Both the position numbers and the translations under genes were made by a program. Below the pieces are notes generated by a model, which saw only the letters and a list, made by a program, of their open reading frames with translations, did not search any database and was not told the DNA's origin. This document shows, piece after piece, positions 26,192 through 37,319 of a DNA stretch of 64,000 bases. The number at the start of each line of letters is the position of its first letter. The first letter of the stretch is position 1. The stretch is from Geoalkalibacter halelectricus (lineage in GTDB: Bacteria > Desulfobacterota > Desulfuromonadia > Desulfuromonadales > Geoalkalibacteraceae), in contig NZ_CP092109.1 in the NCBI RefSeq assembly GCF_025263685.1, forward strand, positions 1,613,001 to 1,677,000. Direction: 5' to 3'.

Positions 26192-27310
26192 TCAATAGGA
26201 CTTGGGGGCATGCTCGACGCCGTGGCAATTGAGCATGCAGCTGCCGTGGCGCGCGGCCACGCCGCGAGACTCATAGCGCAGTTGCCCCGCGGCGTTGGGG
26301 CGCACCACATCTTCGTTGAAGCGAATCAGGTGGGGATAGCGCGTGCTGCCGTGAGAATCATGGCAGGTATAGCAGGAAGTGCCCGAATCGCGCATTCCCG
26401 GGCGCCCCTGAATATGCTGGGCATGATAGGGGAAGCTCTCGTTGCCGAGAATGCTGCTGCGGTTATGACAGCCATAGCAGAGCGCGTAGGCGTATTCGGA
26501 CTCGGGCCGGCCGGTTTCCATCTCGTAGTTGCGCTTGAGCAGCCCGCGAAAGCGACTGCCGTGCGGGCCGCGCGGCCCCTGGGGGTCGTCGCTGCCGTGG
26601 CAGCTCGAGCAGGTGATGGTTGAGATTTCGCCGGGGCGGGTCTTGCGTGCCGTGTAGGGCTCGCGCAGGCTGATTACATAGGCGTTGGCGCCCTCGCCTT
26701 CGACGGGATGAAAGGAGGGGTTGCTGGTGCGAAACAAAGCGTGCTTGTTGCTGGAACGCGCCGGGCGGTTGGCGCTCTCGGCGTGACAGCGGTAGCAGAG
26801 CTCATATTCGTGGGTGACATCGGCGATAAAACTGCCCACCCGCTTGCCGGGAATGCCGCGAAAGGGCTCCTCGCGGGTCAGATGGTGGGGGTTGTGGCAA
26901 TCAACGCACTCGGCATGGCGCGGCGCGCCGGGGTCGGTCTCGGGCAAGGTTTCTCCCCGGCGATGCACCCCACGCACGGTCAGCACCGGGTGGTTGTAGG
27001 TCTTACGCAATTCGGCACCGATATCGGCCATGCGCCCGCGAATACCGGCGGCGCGCAAGAATCCGCCGGCAATCATCTGCCGGCGATCCCCCTCGTTGCC
27101 GTGGCAGGCCAGGCAAACCTCCTCCTCCCCGCGAATCGCCATGGACATGCCGCGATGGCAGGCGCGACAGGATTTGGGCAACAGCCCCTCCTCGCCGTGG
27201 ACTCCACTCAAGCGGCTGCCGCGATTGGAGGCGTCGGCAGGAACAGAGGGCAGCGACAGCAAGAGAAGCAAACCCAGGCATGGAATAGAGTACAGCAACT
27301 TTTTCATCAT
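26192..27310 (-). CDS. Periplasmic/outer-surface multiheme cytochrome c (eight heme sites)
   Basis: A protein of about 372 residues with a signal peptide (MKKLLYSIPCLGLLLLL, cleavage near ADA). Seven CXXCH sites are present: CRACH, CLACH, CVDCH, CYRCH, CSSCH, CYGCH and CYTCH. An eighth, CMLNCH near the C-terminus, has three residues between the cysteines. CVDCHNPHH and CYTCHDSHG are doubled-motif forms that recur in Desulfuromonadales cytochromes. It would carry electrons across the periplasm or at the outer membrane. The codon pair ATG ATG at 27310/27307 leaves the exact start open. It ends close to the start of gspF, so it lies just upstream of the secretion operon, on the same strand. Confidence 0.9.
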   Translation of the reverse strand: MMKKLLYSIPCLGLLLLLSLPSVPADASNRGSRLSGVHGEEGLLPKSCRACHRGMSMAIRGEEEVCLACHGNEGDRRQMIAGGFLRAAGIRGRMADIGAELRKTYNHPVLTVRGVHRRGETLPETDPGAPRHAECVDCHNPHHLTREEPFRGIPGKRVGSFIADVTHEYELCYRCHAESANRPARSSNKHALFRTSNPSFHPVEGEGANAYVISLREPYTARKTRPGEISTITCSSCHGSDDPQGPRGPHGSRFRGLLKRNYEMETGRPESEYAYALCYGCHNRSSILGNESFPYHAQHIQGRPGMRDSGTSCYTCHDSHGSTRYPHLIRFNEDVVRPNAAGQLRYESRGVAARHGSCMLNCHGVEHAPKSY

Positions 27311-27314
27311 CACA

Positions 27315-28124
27315 TCAGGGGATGGGGTGGTTGGGTCCAGAAGGACGAATCAGTCCAGGACTGCTCGACCCACCCACATGGCAGGCCGCGCAGGCCGCCT
27401 CGTAATCGTCATTGTCGAATCCGGTATAATTTCGCCACATGGGCAGAGTATAAGTGCCGCCCTTGGTATGAAAATGCGGATCGTGACAGGTGGTGCACTG
27501 CATGCGGCCCTGGTTGTCAAGCATGCGCAGGTCAGGATGGGGCAGTTGATACTGATCGGCCTTTTGCGGCACGGTCATGATGGCGGCAAGCACTTCCTCG
27601 TTGTAGACGAAGGACACCGGATGCGAGGTGTCGAGGTCGATGGTGCCGCGCTCCGACATGGTCAGGCTGGCCAGGGGTGGACCGTTGAGCACCTCGCCGA
27701 TGGCGGTCACACCGTCATGGCAGGACAGGCACAGCCGGGTGGCGCCATTGGGGTAGTCATCACCGCCGTACTTGGCGGCCGCAATCTCATTGATCTCGAT
27801 CTCCCCAAGTCGCCCGGAATTCTGGCCATAGAGGGGAAAACTGCCATCAAAGTTGGGCCCCAGAGGATCGGGCCGATTCCACAGCGGTCCCTTGTTCGAT
27901 GCGCCGTGGGGAGTGTGGCAGAATTTGCAGATCTGGTCCTCACCGCCCGGGGGGGCATGAATGCCGTCGGCATTGGTGTTGAGGCTGGAAAGATTGTGCG
28001 GGTGGGCGTTCTGTCCACCCATATACCCCAGGCTTTTGGGATCAACGGCTGCCCAGGCAGTCGCGGCGACATGGATCATCACCGCCAGCAGCACCATCCC
28101 CAAACCGATCAGTCTTTGCTTCAT
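27315..28124 (-). CDS. Tetraheme cytochrome c
   Basis: A protein of about 269 residues with a signal peptide (MKQRLIGLGMVLLAVMIHVAATAWA). It has four CXXCH sites: CKFCHTPHG, CLSCHDG, CTTCHDPH and CAACH. The order with a CKFCHTPHGAS start and a middle CLSCHDGVTA is a form I know from Geobacter periplasmic/outer-surface cytochromes, often annotated cytochrome c family. The frame extends 27 codons further upstream, but the Met at 28124 begins a proper leader. It is 4 bases upstream of the eight-heme cytochrome gene and follows an NHL lipoprotein, consistent with one electron-transfer unit. Confidence 0.88.
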   Translation of the reverse strand: MKQRLIGLGMVLLAVMIHVAATAWAAVDPKSLGYMGGQNAHPHNLSSLNTNADGIHAPPGGEDQICKFCHTPHGASNKGPLWNRPDPLGPNFDGSFPLYGQNSGRLGEIEINEIAAAKYGGDDYPNGATRLCLSCHDGVTAIGEVLNGPPLASLTMSERGTIDLDTSHPVSFVYNEEVLAAIMTVPQKADQYQLPHPDLRMLDNQGRMQCTTCHDPHFHTKGGTYTLPMWRNYTGFDNDDYEAACAACHVGGSSSPGLIRPSGPNHPIP

Positions 28125-28229
28125 GCCGTCGGACCCACCTGAAAAGAACCATGGATTGACCCGCCCCGGGCGCTCCACCCGGGAATCACCTCTGGAATTA
28201 TGCAAGAAACCGGCCGCGCCTGGAGGGGC

Positions 28230-29306
28230 TCAGGGCTCGCCATTGCCCGGCCCGACATAGGAAAAAACCTGAAAGCGGTAGTTGCAGGCATCGACCGCGT
28301 AAATACGGTCCTGCGCGTCCACCGCAAGGCCCGCCGGCAAACAAAACTGCCCTGCCCCGGCGCCCGGCCCGCCGAAATGCAGAAGCAGATCGCCCGCCAG
28401 GTCAAATACCTGAATGTTGTCAAATGCCGCATCGGCGACATACAGATGGCCCTGAGAGTCAAAAGCCAGACCTCGCGGGCGAGCAAAGCGTCCGGGCCCG
28501 TCGCCAAGACCGCCAATCAGCCCTTGGGGGCGCCATTCGGGAGTGAACACCTCGACGCGAAAGTTCATGGCATCGAGAACCGCGACATGACCCTGGCGAC
28601 CGACCGCGACGGCAATGGGACGCGCGAAGCGCCGCTCGGATGCGTGAGCACTGCCGAGGGTGCGAATGGGTACGCCCTGGGGGGAGAAAATCTCCACCAC
28701 CCCGTTGAGCACATCGGTCACATAAACATTGCCCAGGGCATCGAGAGCGATTCCGCCCGGGCGCCCGAAACCCCTGGGAGCGCGAAGCTCGCCCTGGAAA
28801 CGTCCAGAGGACGCAAGAAAAAAGACCCGCCCCAGTTGGGCATCGGCGACATAGAGACGATTGCGCTCAGGATCGAAAGCCATTCCGCTGGGAACTGCCA
28901 GCGCCGTGTCGCCGATTTGGCGAAAATGGCTGACCCGTCGCGCCGCCAAGTCAAAAAAATGAACCACGCCCGCTCCACTGTCCGACACCCAGACACCGCC
29001 CTTGCCGTCAGCGGCAACGGCAAAAGGGTTGACCAAGGGGACATCGGCGCGTGCTTCACCGGTCAGGCGCCGCAAGGCACGCTGGGTGCGCCCCGATTCC
29101 TTCTCCAAGTCGGCCAAGCCGGAAACGGCGGTTACAAAGCGGATACGCTCGGGTTCGGGCGGAGCCGGCCATACGGGACCGGCGGAAGGCGGCGGCCACG
29201 CCTGCGTTGCTTGCAGACTTGAAACAGGCGCTCCGCAACCGCCCAAAAAAAGGGCGAGGCACAGAGCGCTAAGGCTAAGCAGTGGAATCAGAAACCGAAA
29301 CATCAT
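28230..29306 (-). CDS. NHL-repeat lipoprotein
   Basis: A 358-residue exported protein with a lipobox (LGGC, Cys24) and at least six NHL blades. Each blade carries a GxAxDxxGxxxVxD-type strand, for example FAVAADGKGGVWVSDSGAG, IALDALGNVYVTDVLNG and LAFDSQGHLYVADAAFD. The blades should close a beta-propeller at the outer or inner membrane surface. In Geobacter-type genomes NHL lipoproteins commonly neighbour multiheme cytochromes of porin-cytochrome or extracellular-conduit clusters, and the two cytochromes directly downstream match that. Whether it binds cytochromes, metals or secreted proteins is not visible here. Confidence 0.87.
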   Translation of the reverse strand: MMFRFLIPLLSLSALCLALFLGGCGAPVSSLQATQAWPPPSAGPVWPAPPEPERIRFVTAVSGLADLEKESGRTQRALRRLTGEARADVPLVNPFAVAADGKGGVWVSDSGAGVVHFFDLAARRVSHFRQIGDTALAVPSGMAFDPERNRLYVADAQLGRVFFLASSGRFQGELRAPRGFGRPGGIALDALGNVYVTDVLNGVVEIFSPQGVPIRTLGSAHASERRFARPIAVAVGRQGHVAVLDAMNFRVEVFTPEWRPQGLIGGLGDGPGRFARPRGLAFDSQGHLYVADAAFDNIQVFDLAGDLLLHFGGPGAGAGQFCLPAGLAVDAQDRIYAVDACNYRFQVFSYVGPGNGEP

Positions 29307-29374
29307 GGTGAAGCCCTCAGGGTGCTAAGTGATTTTTAATTATCATAAGCACACGATGCAAGTCAAGAGGGCAG

Positions 29375-29423
29375 AAACGCGATAAGGCGATCTCCCGGTC
29401 AGGGAAATCGCCTTATCGCGTTT
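29375..29423 (-). terminator. Long hairpin after the tRNA-Asp/Val/Asp group
   Basis: AAACGCGATAAGGCGAT and its exact complement flank a 14-base loop, giving a 17-bp stem directly downstream (minus strand) of the last tRNA. A short T run follows, so it probably ends the tRNA transcript. Confidence 0.7.
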
Positions 29424-29427
29424 AAAA

Positions 29428-29504
29428 TGGCGGGGCTGACGGGACTCGAACCCGCGACCTCCGGCGTGACAGGCCGGCGTTGTAACCGACTCTACTACAG
29501 CCCC
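29428..29504 (-). tRNA. tRNA-Asp (GTC), copy B
   Basis: On the minus strand the 77 bases fold as a full cloverleaf: acceptor GGGGCTG/CAGCCCC, anticodon loop CTGTCAC with GTC, T-loop GTTCGAGTC, G discriminator and an encoded CCA. It is identical to the copy at 29619-29695. Confidence 0.95.
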
Positions 29505-29513
29505 TTGAAAATG

Positions 29514-29589
29514 TGGTGGGCGAAACAGGGCTCGAACCTGTGACCCTCGGTTTGTAAGACCGATGCTCTCCCAGCTGAGCTATTCGCCC
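29514..29589 (-). tRNA. tRNA-Val (TAC)
   Basis: On the minus strand GGGCGAATAGCTCAGCTGGG opens the gene. The anticodon loop CTTACAA gives TAC, the T-loop is GTTCGAGCC, the discriminator is A, and CCA is encoded. It lies between two identical tRNA-Asp genes. Confidence 0.95.
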
Positions 29590-29618
29590 GAATGTTTTGC
29601 AAAAAAGGCAGGAGATAA

Positions 29619-29695
29619 TGGCGGGGCTGACGGGACTCGAACCCGCGACCTCCGGCGTGACAGGCCGGCGTTGTAACCGACTCTACTACAGCCCC
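29619..29695 (-). tRNA. tRNA-Asp (GTC), copy A
   Basis: It is identical over all 77 bases to the gene at 29428-29504, with the GTC anticodon and encoded CCA. It is the first tRNA after hup in the direction of transcription. Confidence 0.95.
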
Positions 29696-29811
29696 GTATC
29701 CAACCTCAACTAGCAATTACCGGCGGGCCTTCGAAACGAATAAGGCGTGTGCCCGCCGTATGGAGCAAAACCACGCCGCCCCGACCCGGGACGACGGCAT
29801 CTCGCAAAAGC

Positions 29812-30084
29812 CTAGTTCACGGCATCCTTGAGCGCCTTGCCGGCCTTGAACTTAGGCACTTTGGCCGCGGCGATTTCAATTTTCTTGCCGGTCTGGGGGT
29901 TCTGTCCGGTCCGAGCTGCGCGCTCACCGACAGCGAAGGTGCCAAAACCAACCAGGGCTACCTTGTCGCCTGCCTTGAGAGCGTCTTCGACGGCATCGGT
30001 AAAAGCCTTGAGAGCACGCTCGGCTTCCGCCTTGGTCAAACCCGACTTCTCCGCCATCGCATTGACGAGATCCGCTTTAGTCAC
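29812..30084 (-). CDS. hupB: HU-family DNA-binding protein
   Basis: A 90-residue histone-like protein: [27 protein letters not shown] forms the dimerising helices, and [25 protein letters not shown] is the DNA-binding arm with the conserved GFGxF and RxGxNPxTG. It bends DNA and compacts the nucleoid. GGAGG lies 7 bases before a GTG at 30084, which I take as the start rather than an ATG six codons upstream. It follows lon in the typical lon-hup order and has its own strong promoter. Confidence 0.96.
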   Translation of the reverse strand: MTKADLVNAMAEKSGLTKAEAERALKAFTDAVEDALKAGDKVALVGFGTFAVGERAARTGQNPQTGKKIEIAAAKVPKFKAGKALKDAVN

Positions 30085-30137
30085 AATAATACCTCCATGC
30101 ATTAAGGATATTTAAACCCCCGACAAAAACGCGATAG

Positions 30138-30166
30138 ATATAACAGATGTCCGAAAACAGTGTCAA
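30138..30166 (-). promoter_or_regulatory. Promoter of hupB, with -35 inside an inverted repeat
   Basis: On the minus strand TTGACA (30161-30166) and TTATAT (30138-30143) are 17 bases apart, 54 bases before the GTG. The -35 lies in the loop of a 10-bp inverted repeat, TGTCCGAAAA ... TTTTCGGACA (30148-30181), which directly follows the lon stop. Confidence 0.7.
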
Positions 30167-30190
30167 GATAATTTTCGGACAACCGGGGGA

Positions 30191-32608
<2,418 letters not shown>

Positions 32609-32647
32609 AGAGTCACCGCAATGAATTCAAATTCGTAAACTGATCAG

Positions 32648-32760
32648 CATGGGGTCACAACCCCCATGCCAAGGAGCGCTTTTCGCCGTCCCTGGCCGTT
32701 TGACCGGCGCCATCCCCGCGCCAGACACCCTCGCCATGGGGCTGCGGCCCCACACCGGGT
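32648..32760. repeat. REP-like composite repeat, copy A (full length)
   Basis: It starts CATGGGGTCACAACCCCCATG, contains gcgcttttcgcc and ggcgcc arms, and ends CCATGGGGCTGCGGCCCCA plus CACCGGGT. The same arrangement is found at 58064-58177, with single modules at 40139, 43400, 44166 and 50727. It lies between clpX and lon. Confidence 0.8.
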
Positions 32761-32794
32761 GAATTAAATACTCAAATTCCAACCAAAAGGGATG

Positions 32795-34045
<1,251 letters not shown>

Positions 34046-34088
34046 GCAACAACCTCCACGCAAAAACCTGACAGCGGGTCGAACAACG

Positions 34089-34673
34089 TCAAGATTTCCT
34101 CTCTACGGTGCTATCAATAATACCATACCTGCGCGCCGCCTCACTATCCATAAAGAAATCACGCTCGGTATCCTGGGCGATTTTCTCCAGCGCCTGGCCC
34201 GTGTGCTTAGCCAACACCCCGTTGAGAGTGTCACGCATGCGCAAAATTTCCTGGGCATGGATATTGATATCCGTCGCCTGCCCCTGAAAACCACCCAGGG
34301 GCTGATGAATCATGATTCGGGAATGAGGCAATGCAAAACGCTTGCCAGGTCGACCGGCCGCAAGCAGAACAGCCCCCATGCTGGCCGCCTGGCCAACACA
34401 GATGGTTGAAACCGGCGCCCTGAGATACTGCATGGTGTCGTAAATGGCCATGCCGGCCGTCACCACGCCGCCGGGTGAATTGATATAGAGAAAGATATCC
34501 TTGTCCGGATCCTCGGACTCAAGAAACAGCAACTGGGCGATGATGAGGTTCGCCATGTGATCCTCAATGCCGCCGCCGAGAAAAATAATCCGATCCTTGA
34601 GCAGCCGCGAGTAGATATCGTAGGCACGCTCGCCACGACCGGTCTGCTCAACCACCATCGGCACCAGTGCCAT
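34089..34673 (-). CDS. clpP: ATP-dependent Clp protease proteolytic subunit
   Basis: A 194-residue serine peptidase. The catalytic Ser is in [14 protein letters not shown] and the His in [10 protein letters not shown], with the Asp further on (KIAQDTERD region). [21 protein letters not shown] is the typical strand-turn. Fourteen subunits form the chamber that ClpX (next gene) caps. It starts two bases after the tig stop region and is normal in length. Confidence 0.97.
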   Translation of the reverse strand: MALVPMVVEQTGRGERAYDIYSRLLKDRIIFLGGGIEDHMANLIIAQLLFLESEDPDKDIFLYINSPGGVVTAGMAIYDTMQYLRAPVSTICVGQAASMGAVLLAAGRPGKRFALPHSRIMIHQPLGGFQGQATDINIHAQEILRMRDTLNGVLAKHTGQALEKIAQDTERDFFMDSEAARRYGIIDSTVERKS

Positions 34674-34675
34674 AC

Positions 34676-36010
34676 CTAGGCCTCCTGCCCGGCTTCTTCC
34701 GCCGGATTGAGTTCCTCGGCGGCGACCTCGCTCACGCTGGCCTTGTCCACCAGGAAATCGAACACCTTATCCTCAATGATGCGCCCCACCAGAGCCGGAC
34801 GTGCCTCGGAGTTGCCGAAGCGCTTGCGCACCTCCTCGATGGGAACCCCGGCCATGGCGGAAATTTCCTGCATTCTAGCATCGATTTCCGCCTCATCAAC
34901 CTTGATCTGCTCCTGGCGACCGATGGCTTCCAGAATCAGGCTGCCCTTGACCTGATTCTCGGCCTGCTCGCGATACTGCGCGGCGAAGCGGTCCTCATCC
35001 ATGCCCAGCATTTCCATGGACATGCCCTGGGCGGCCAAACGGCGGCGGGCATCCTCGAACATCTGCCGGCACTGGTCGGCAACCATCACCGCCGGCACCT
35101 CGAAGCTGTTGCGCTCCAGCAGGGCGTTCACCAGGCGCTCGCGCAGTTCGGCCTCGATGCGCTGCTTCTCGCGGCTCTCGTAATTCTCCAGCAGCCGCTG
35201 GCGCAACGCCTCGAGAGTGTCCACGCCAAAGCTCTTGGCAAAGGCGTCGTCGAGGTCGGGAACCTTTTTTTCCTTGATGTCCTTAAGACTCACCTTGAAC
35301 AGGGCCGGCTTGCCGGAAAGATTTTCCACCCCGTAACTCTCGGGGAAGCTGACGTTGACCTCGCGCTCCTCGCCGCGCTTCATGCCGACCAACTGCTCCT
35401 CGAACCCCGGCAGAAACGTGCCCGAACCCAACTCCAGTTGGTAATTCTCGGCCGAGCCGTTCTGAAACGCCTCACCGTCGACAAAACCCTCGAAATCGAT
35501 CACCACGGTATCGCCGGCGCGCGCCTCATCACGCTCGCTGACCACCATTTCGGCACGCCCGTTGCGCATCTCCTCCAACTGGTTGTCCACCACCTGGGGA
35601 TCAGACTCGAAGCGCTCTTTTTGCAGCTCCAGACCCACATAGTCCTTAGGCTCGATCTCGGGCTTGACCTCGACCTGCACCTGATAGGAGAAGGGCTGCC
35701 CCTTTTCCAGGGTTCCATTGTCGGTGATTTCGGGATCGGACACGGCGGGAATCTTGTTGTCGATGAGCGCCTTGAAATAGCTGTCATTGATCAGGCGATT
35801 GAGAACCTGCTGCTCCATCTCCGGGGCGTAATATTTTTCCAGCACGCTGCGCGGAACCTTGCCAGGGCGAAACCCCTTGATCTTGGCGGTGCGGCCGATC
35901 TTCTGATAGACCTTCTCGATTTCCGCATCAACCTTGGCCGCTTCCACCTCGATGAAAAGCTTCTTCTTGACATCGCTGACATTTTCGATCTTGACACTCA
36001 ATCCATCCAT
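34676..36010 (-). CDS. tig: Trigger factor (ribosome-associated chaperone and PPIase)
   Basis: A 444-residue protein: the ribosome-binding domain contains [16 protein letters not shown] (the G-F-R-x-G-K-x-P signature), the FKBP domain starts near [20 protein letters not shown], and the long helical C-terminal chaperone arms follow. It folds nascent chains at the tunnel exit. The frame extends upstream to 36085, but the ATG at 36010 precedes the conserved [17 protein letters not shown] start. It heads the tig-clpP-clpX-lon run just after tRNA-Leu. Confidence 0.97.
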   Translation of the reverse strand: MDGLSVKIENVSDVKKKLFIEVEAAKVDAEIEKVYQKIGRTAKIKGFRPGKVPRSVLEKYYAPEMEQQVLNRLINDSYFKALIDNKIPAVSDPEITDNGTLEKGQPFSYQVQVEVKPEIEPKDYVGLELQKERFESDPQVVDNQLEEMRNGRAEMVVSERDEARAGDTVVIDFEGFVDGEAFQNGSAENYQLELGSGTFLPGFEEQLVGMKRGEEREVNVSFPESYGVENLSGKPALFKVSLKDIKEKKVPDLDDAFAKSFGVDTLEALRQRLLENYESREKQRIEAELRERLVNALLERNSFEVPAVMVADQCRQMFEDARRRLAAQGMSMEMLGMDEDRFAAQYREQAENQVKGSLILEAIGRQEQIKVDEAEIDARMQEISAMAGVPIEEVRKRFGNSEARPALVGRIIEDKVFDFLVDKASVSEVAAEELNPAEEAGQEA

Positions 36011-36134
36011 GCCGTCATCCTCGCTTGTATAATTGAAAAGTGAAACGGACGAAGGTCCGCGTGCCGCCGGTCGAGAAAAAGACACGCCACGGCCCGGACC
36101 CTCAAGCTGAAACCAGGGAATTTAAGGGGAGAAA

Positions 36135-36217
36135 TGGTGCGAGAGGGGGGAGTCGAACCCCCACGGTTGCCCGCTGGATCCTAAATCCAGTGCGTCTGCC
36201 AATTCCGCCACTCTCGC
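36135..36217 (-). tRNA. tRNA-Leu (TAG)
   Basis: A class II tRNA on the minus strand beginning GCGAGAGTGGCGGAATTGGC, with anticodon loop ATTTAGGAT (TAG), a short variable arm and an encoded CCA. It lies 125 bases upstream of tig and beyond a terminator that separates it from the other three tRNAs. Confidence 0.94.
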
Positions 36218-36362
36218 GCAGAACCCAGACTTCGCGTTCAGAAAACAAGAAGAGCAATCAGAGAGCCTTTGGGGAGGGACGGCCCGAAACCGACGGCCTG
36301 ACTTTCCCCTCCCGCGCAATAGAGTCAACCGCCGACCAAGGCTTGTCGGCGGCGGTGCTGCG

Positions 36363-36398
36363 AAAAAAGGCCCGCCCCGTTAACGCGAAGCGGGCCTT
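36363..36398 (-). terminator. Terminator between tRNA-His and tRNA-Leu
   Basis: Reading the minus strand, AAGGCCCGC and GCGGGCCTT pair around a 14-base loop and are followed by six T residues, just after tRNA-His. It should end the Pro-Arg-His tRNA transcript. Confidence 0.85.
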
Positions 36399-36408
36399 CC
36401 ATACGACT

Positions 36409-36485
36409 TGGGGTGAGTGATGGGATTTGAACCCACGACAACTGGAGCCACAATCCAGTGCTCTACCGACTGAGCTACACCCACC
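36409..36485 (-). tRNA. tRNA-His (GTG)
   Basis: On the minus strand the acceptor GTGGGTG pairs with CACTCAC, with an extra 5' G (G-1) at 36485 opposite the discriminator C, which is diagnostic for histidine. The anticodon is GTG and CCA is encoded. Confidence 0.95.
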
Positions 36486-36568
36486 AGAAAAACGAAGCCA
36501 GATGTTAGCGAAGCGCCTGGCGTCTTGTCAATCCCAAACTGCGCGCCGCCGGACAGAGAAGCTTTTTT

Positions 36569-36645
36569 TGGCGCGCCAGGGAGGATTCGAACCCCCGACC
36601 CACGGCTTAGAAGGCCGTTGCTCTGTCCAACTGAGCTACTGGCGC
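36569..36645 (-). tRNA. tRNA-Arg (TCT)
   Basis: On the minus strand the gene starts GCGCCAGTAGCTCAGTTGG, the anticodon loop CTTCTAA gives TCT, the T-loop is GTTCGAATC, and CCA is encoded. Confidence 0.95.
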
Positions 36646-36655
36646 AGATAAAAAT

Positions 36656-36732
<77 letters not shown>

Positions 36733-37319
36733 ACGAAGGTCGATTTTTTAACATGATGAGGATTTTTTTGCAAACGGAAAAAAGCCCCCGCTCCACACGC
36801 CCCGCCCGTTTTGTCCACAACCGCGAAGAATCGCCGCTTTTTGTCCTCAAACAACCGGCCCACCAGCTATCCCGCACCCACCGACCGCCCAACGCGACCA
36901 ACACCATCTGTTAAACATCTAAAAATGCGCGCCTTTTTCGTGCGGTCCAAAAATTGGGCAAAAGGCTGCGAAACCCGTATTCATGCCCCTTTCGGCCCTC
37001 TCCAACAGCCACCATCGGCAGCTTATCCACAGCCGATGTGGACAAACTCCAAACCACGTGCAGGGATGGGCACTTGCACCCACAGCCTGCGCCTAAGGAC
37101 CGTCCGGAACCAGTCGGCCGCCATCACAGATTGAGTAAGAAGAAAATTAGGCAACTCAAACCTTTTGCAGTTTTTAAATTCCCGGGCCGCACGCCCTTGT
37201 CGGTCCCTTGCGACAGTTGACAAAACAACCGGGTTGGGATGAGAATTACCTGGATTTCAACTATATTTATCCGCGCCGCTCCGCAATGGGCGACAACCCA
37301 CCATCAGGAGAAATCCTTC
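36733..37319. other. 587-bp gene-free region with three DnaA-box-like 9-mers
   Basis: I see no credible gene here. TTGTCCACA occurs at 36811-36819 and TTATCCACA, the perfect DnaA-box form, at 37023-37031, with an inverted TTGTCCACA at 37037-37045. An AT-rich patch lies at about 37137-37185. The region also holds the upstream signals of the tRNA-Pro operon (minus) and of the lipoprotein gene (plus). Confidence 0.55.
37217..37246 (+). promoter_or_regulatory. Possible promoter of the PKD lipoprotein gene
   Basis: TTGACA (37217-37222) and GAGAAT (37241-37246) are separated by 18 bases and lie 74 bases before the ATG. The -35 is perfect and the -10 matches 4 of 6. Confidence 0.4.

Noticed and set aside
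36733-37319. A firm call of the chromosomal origin
   Set aside because: Three DnaA boxes without dnaA, gidA or rpmH neighbours and without skew data are not enough.
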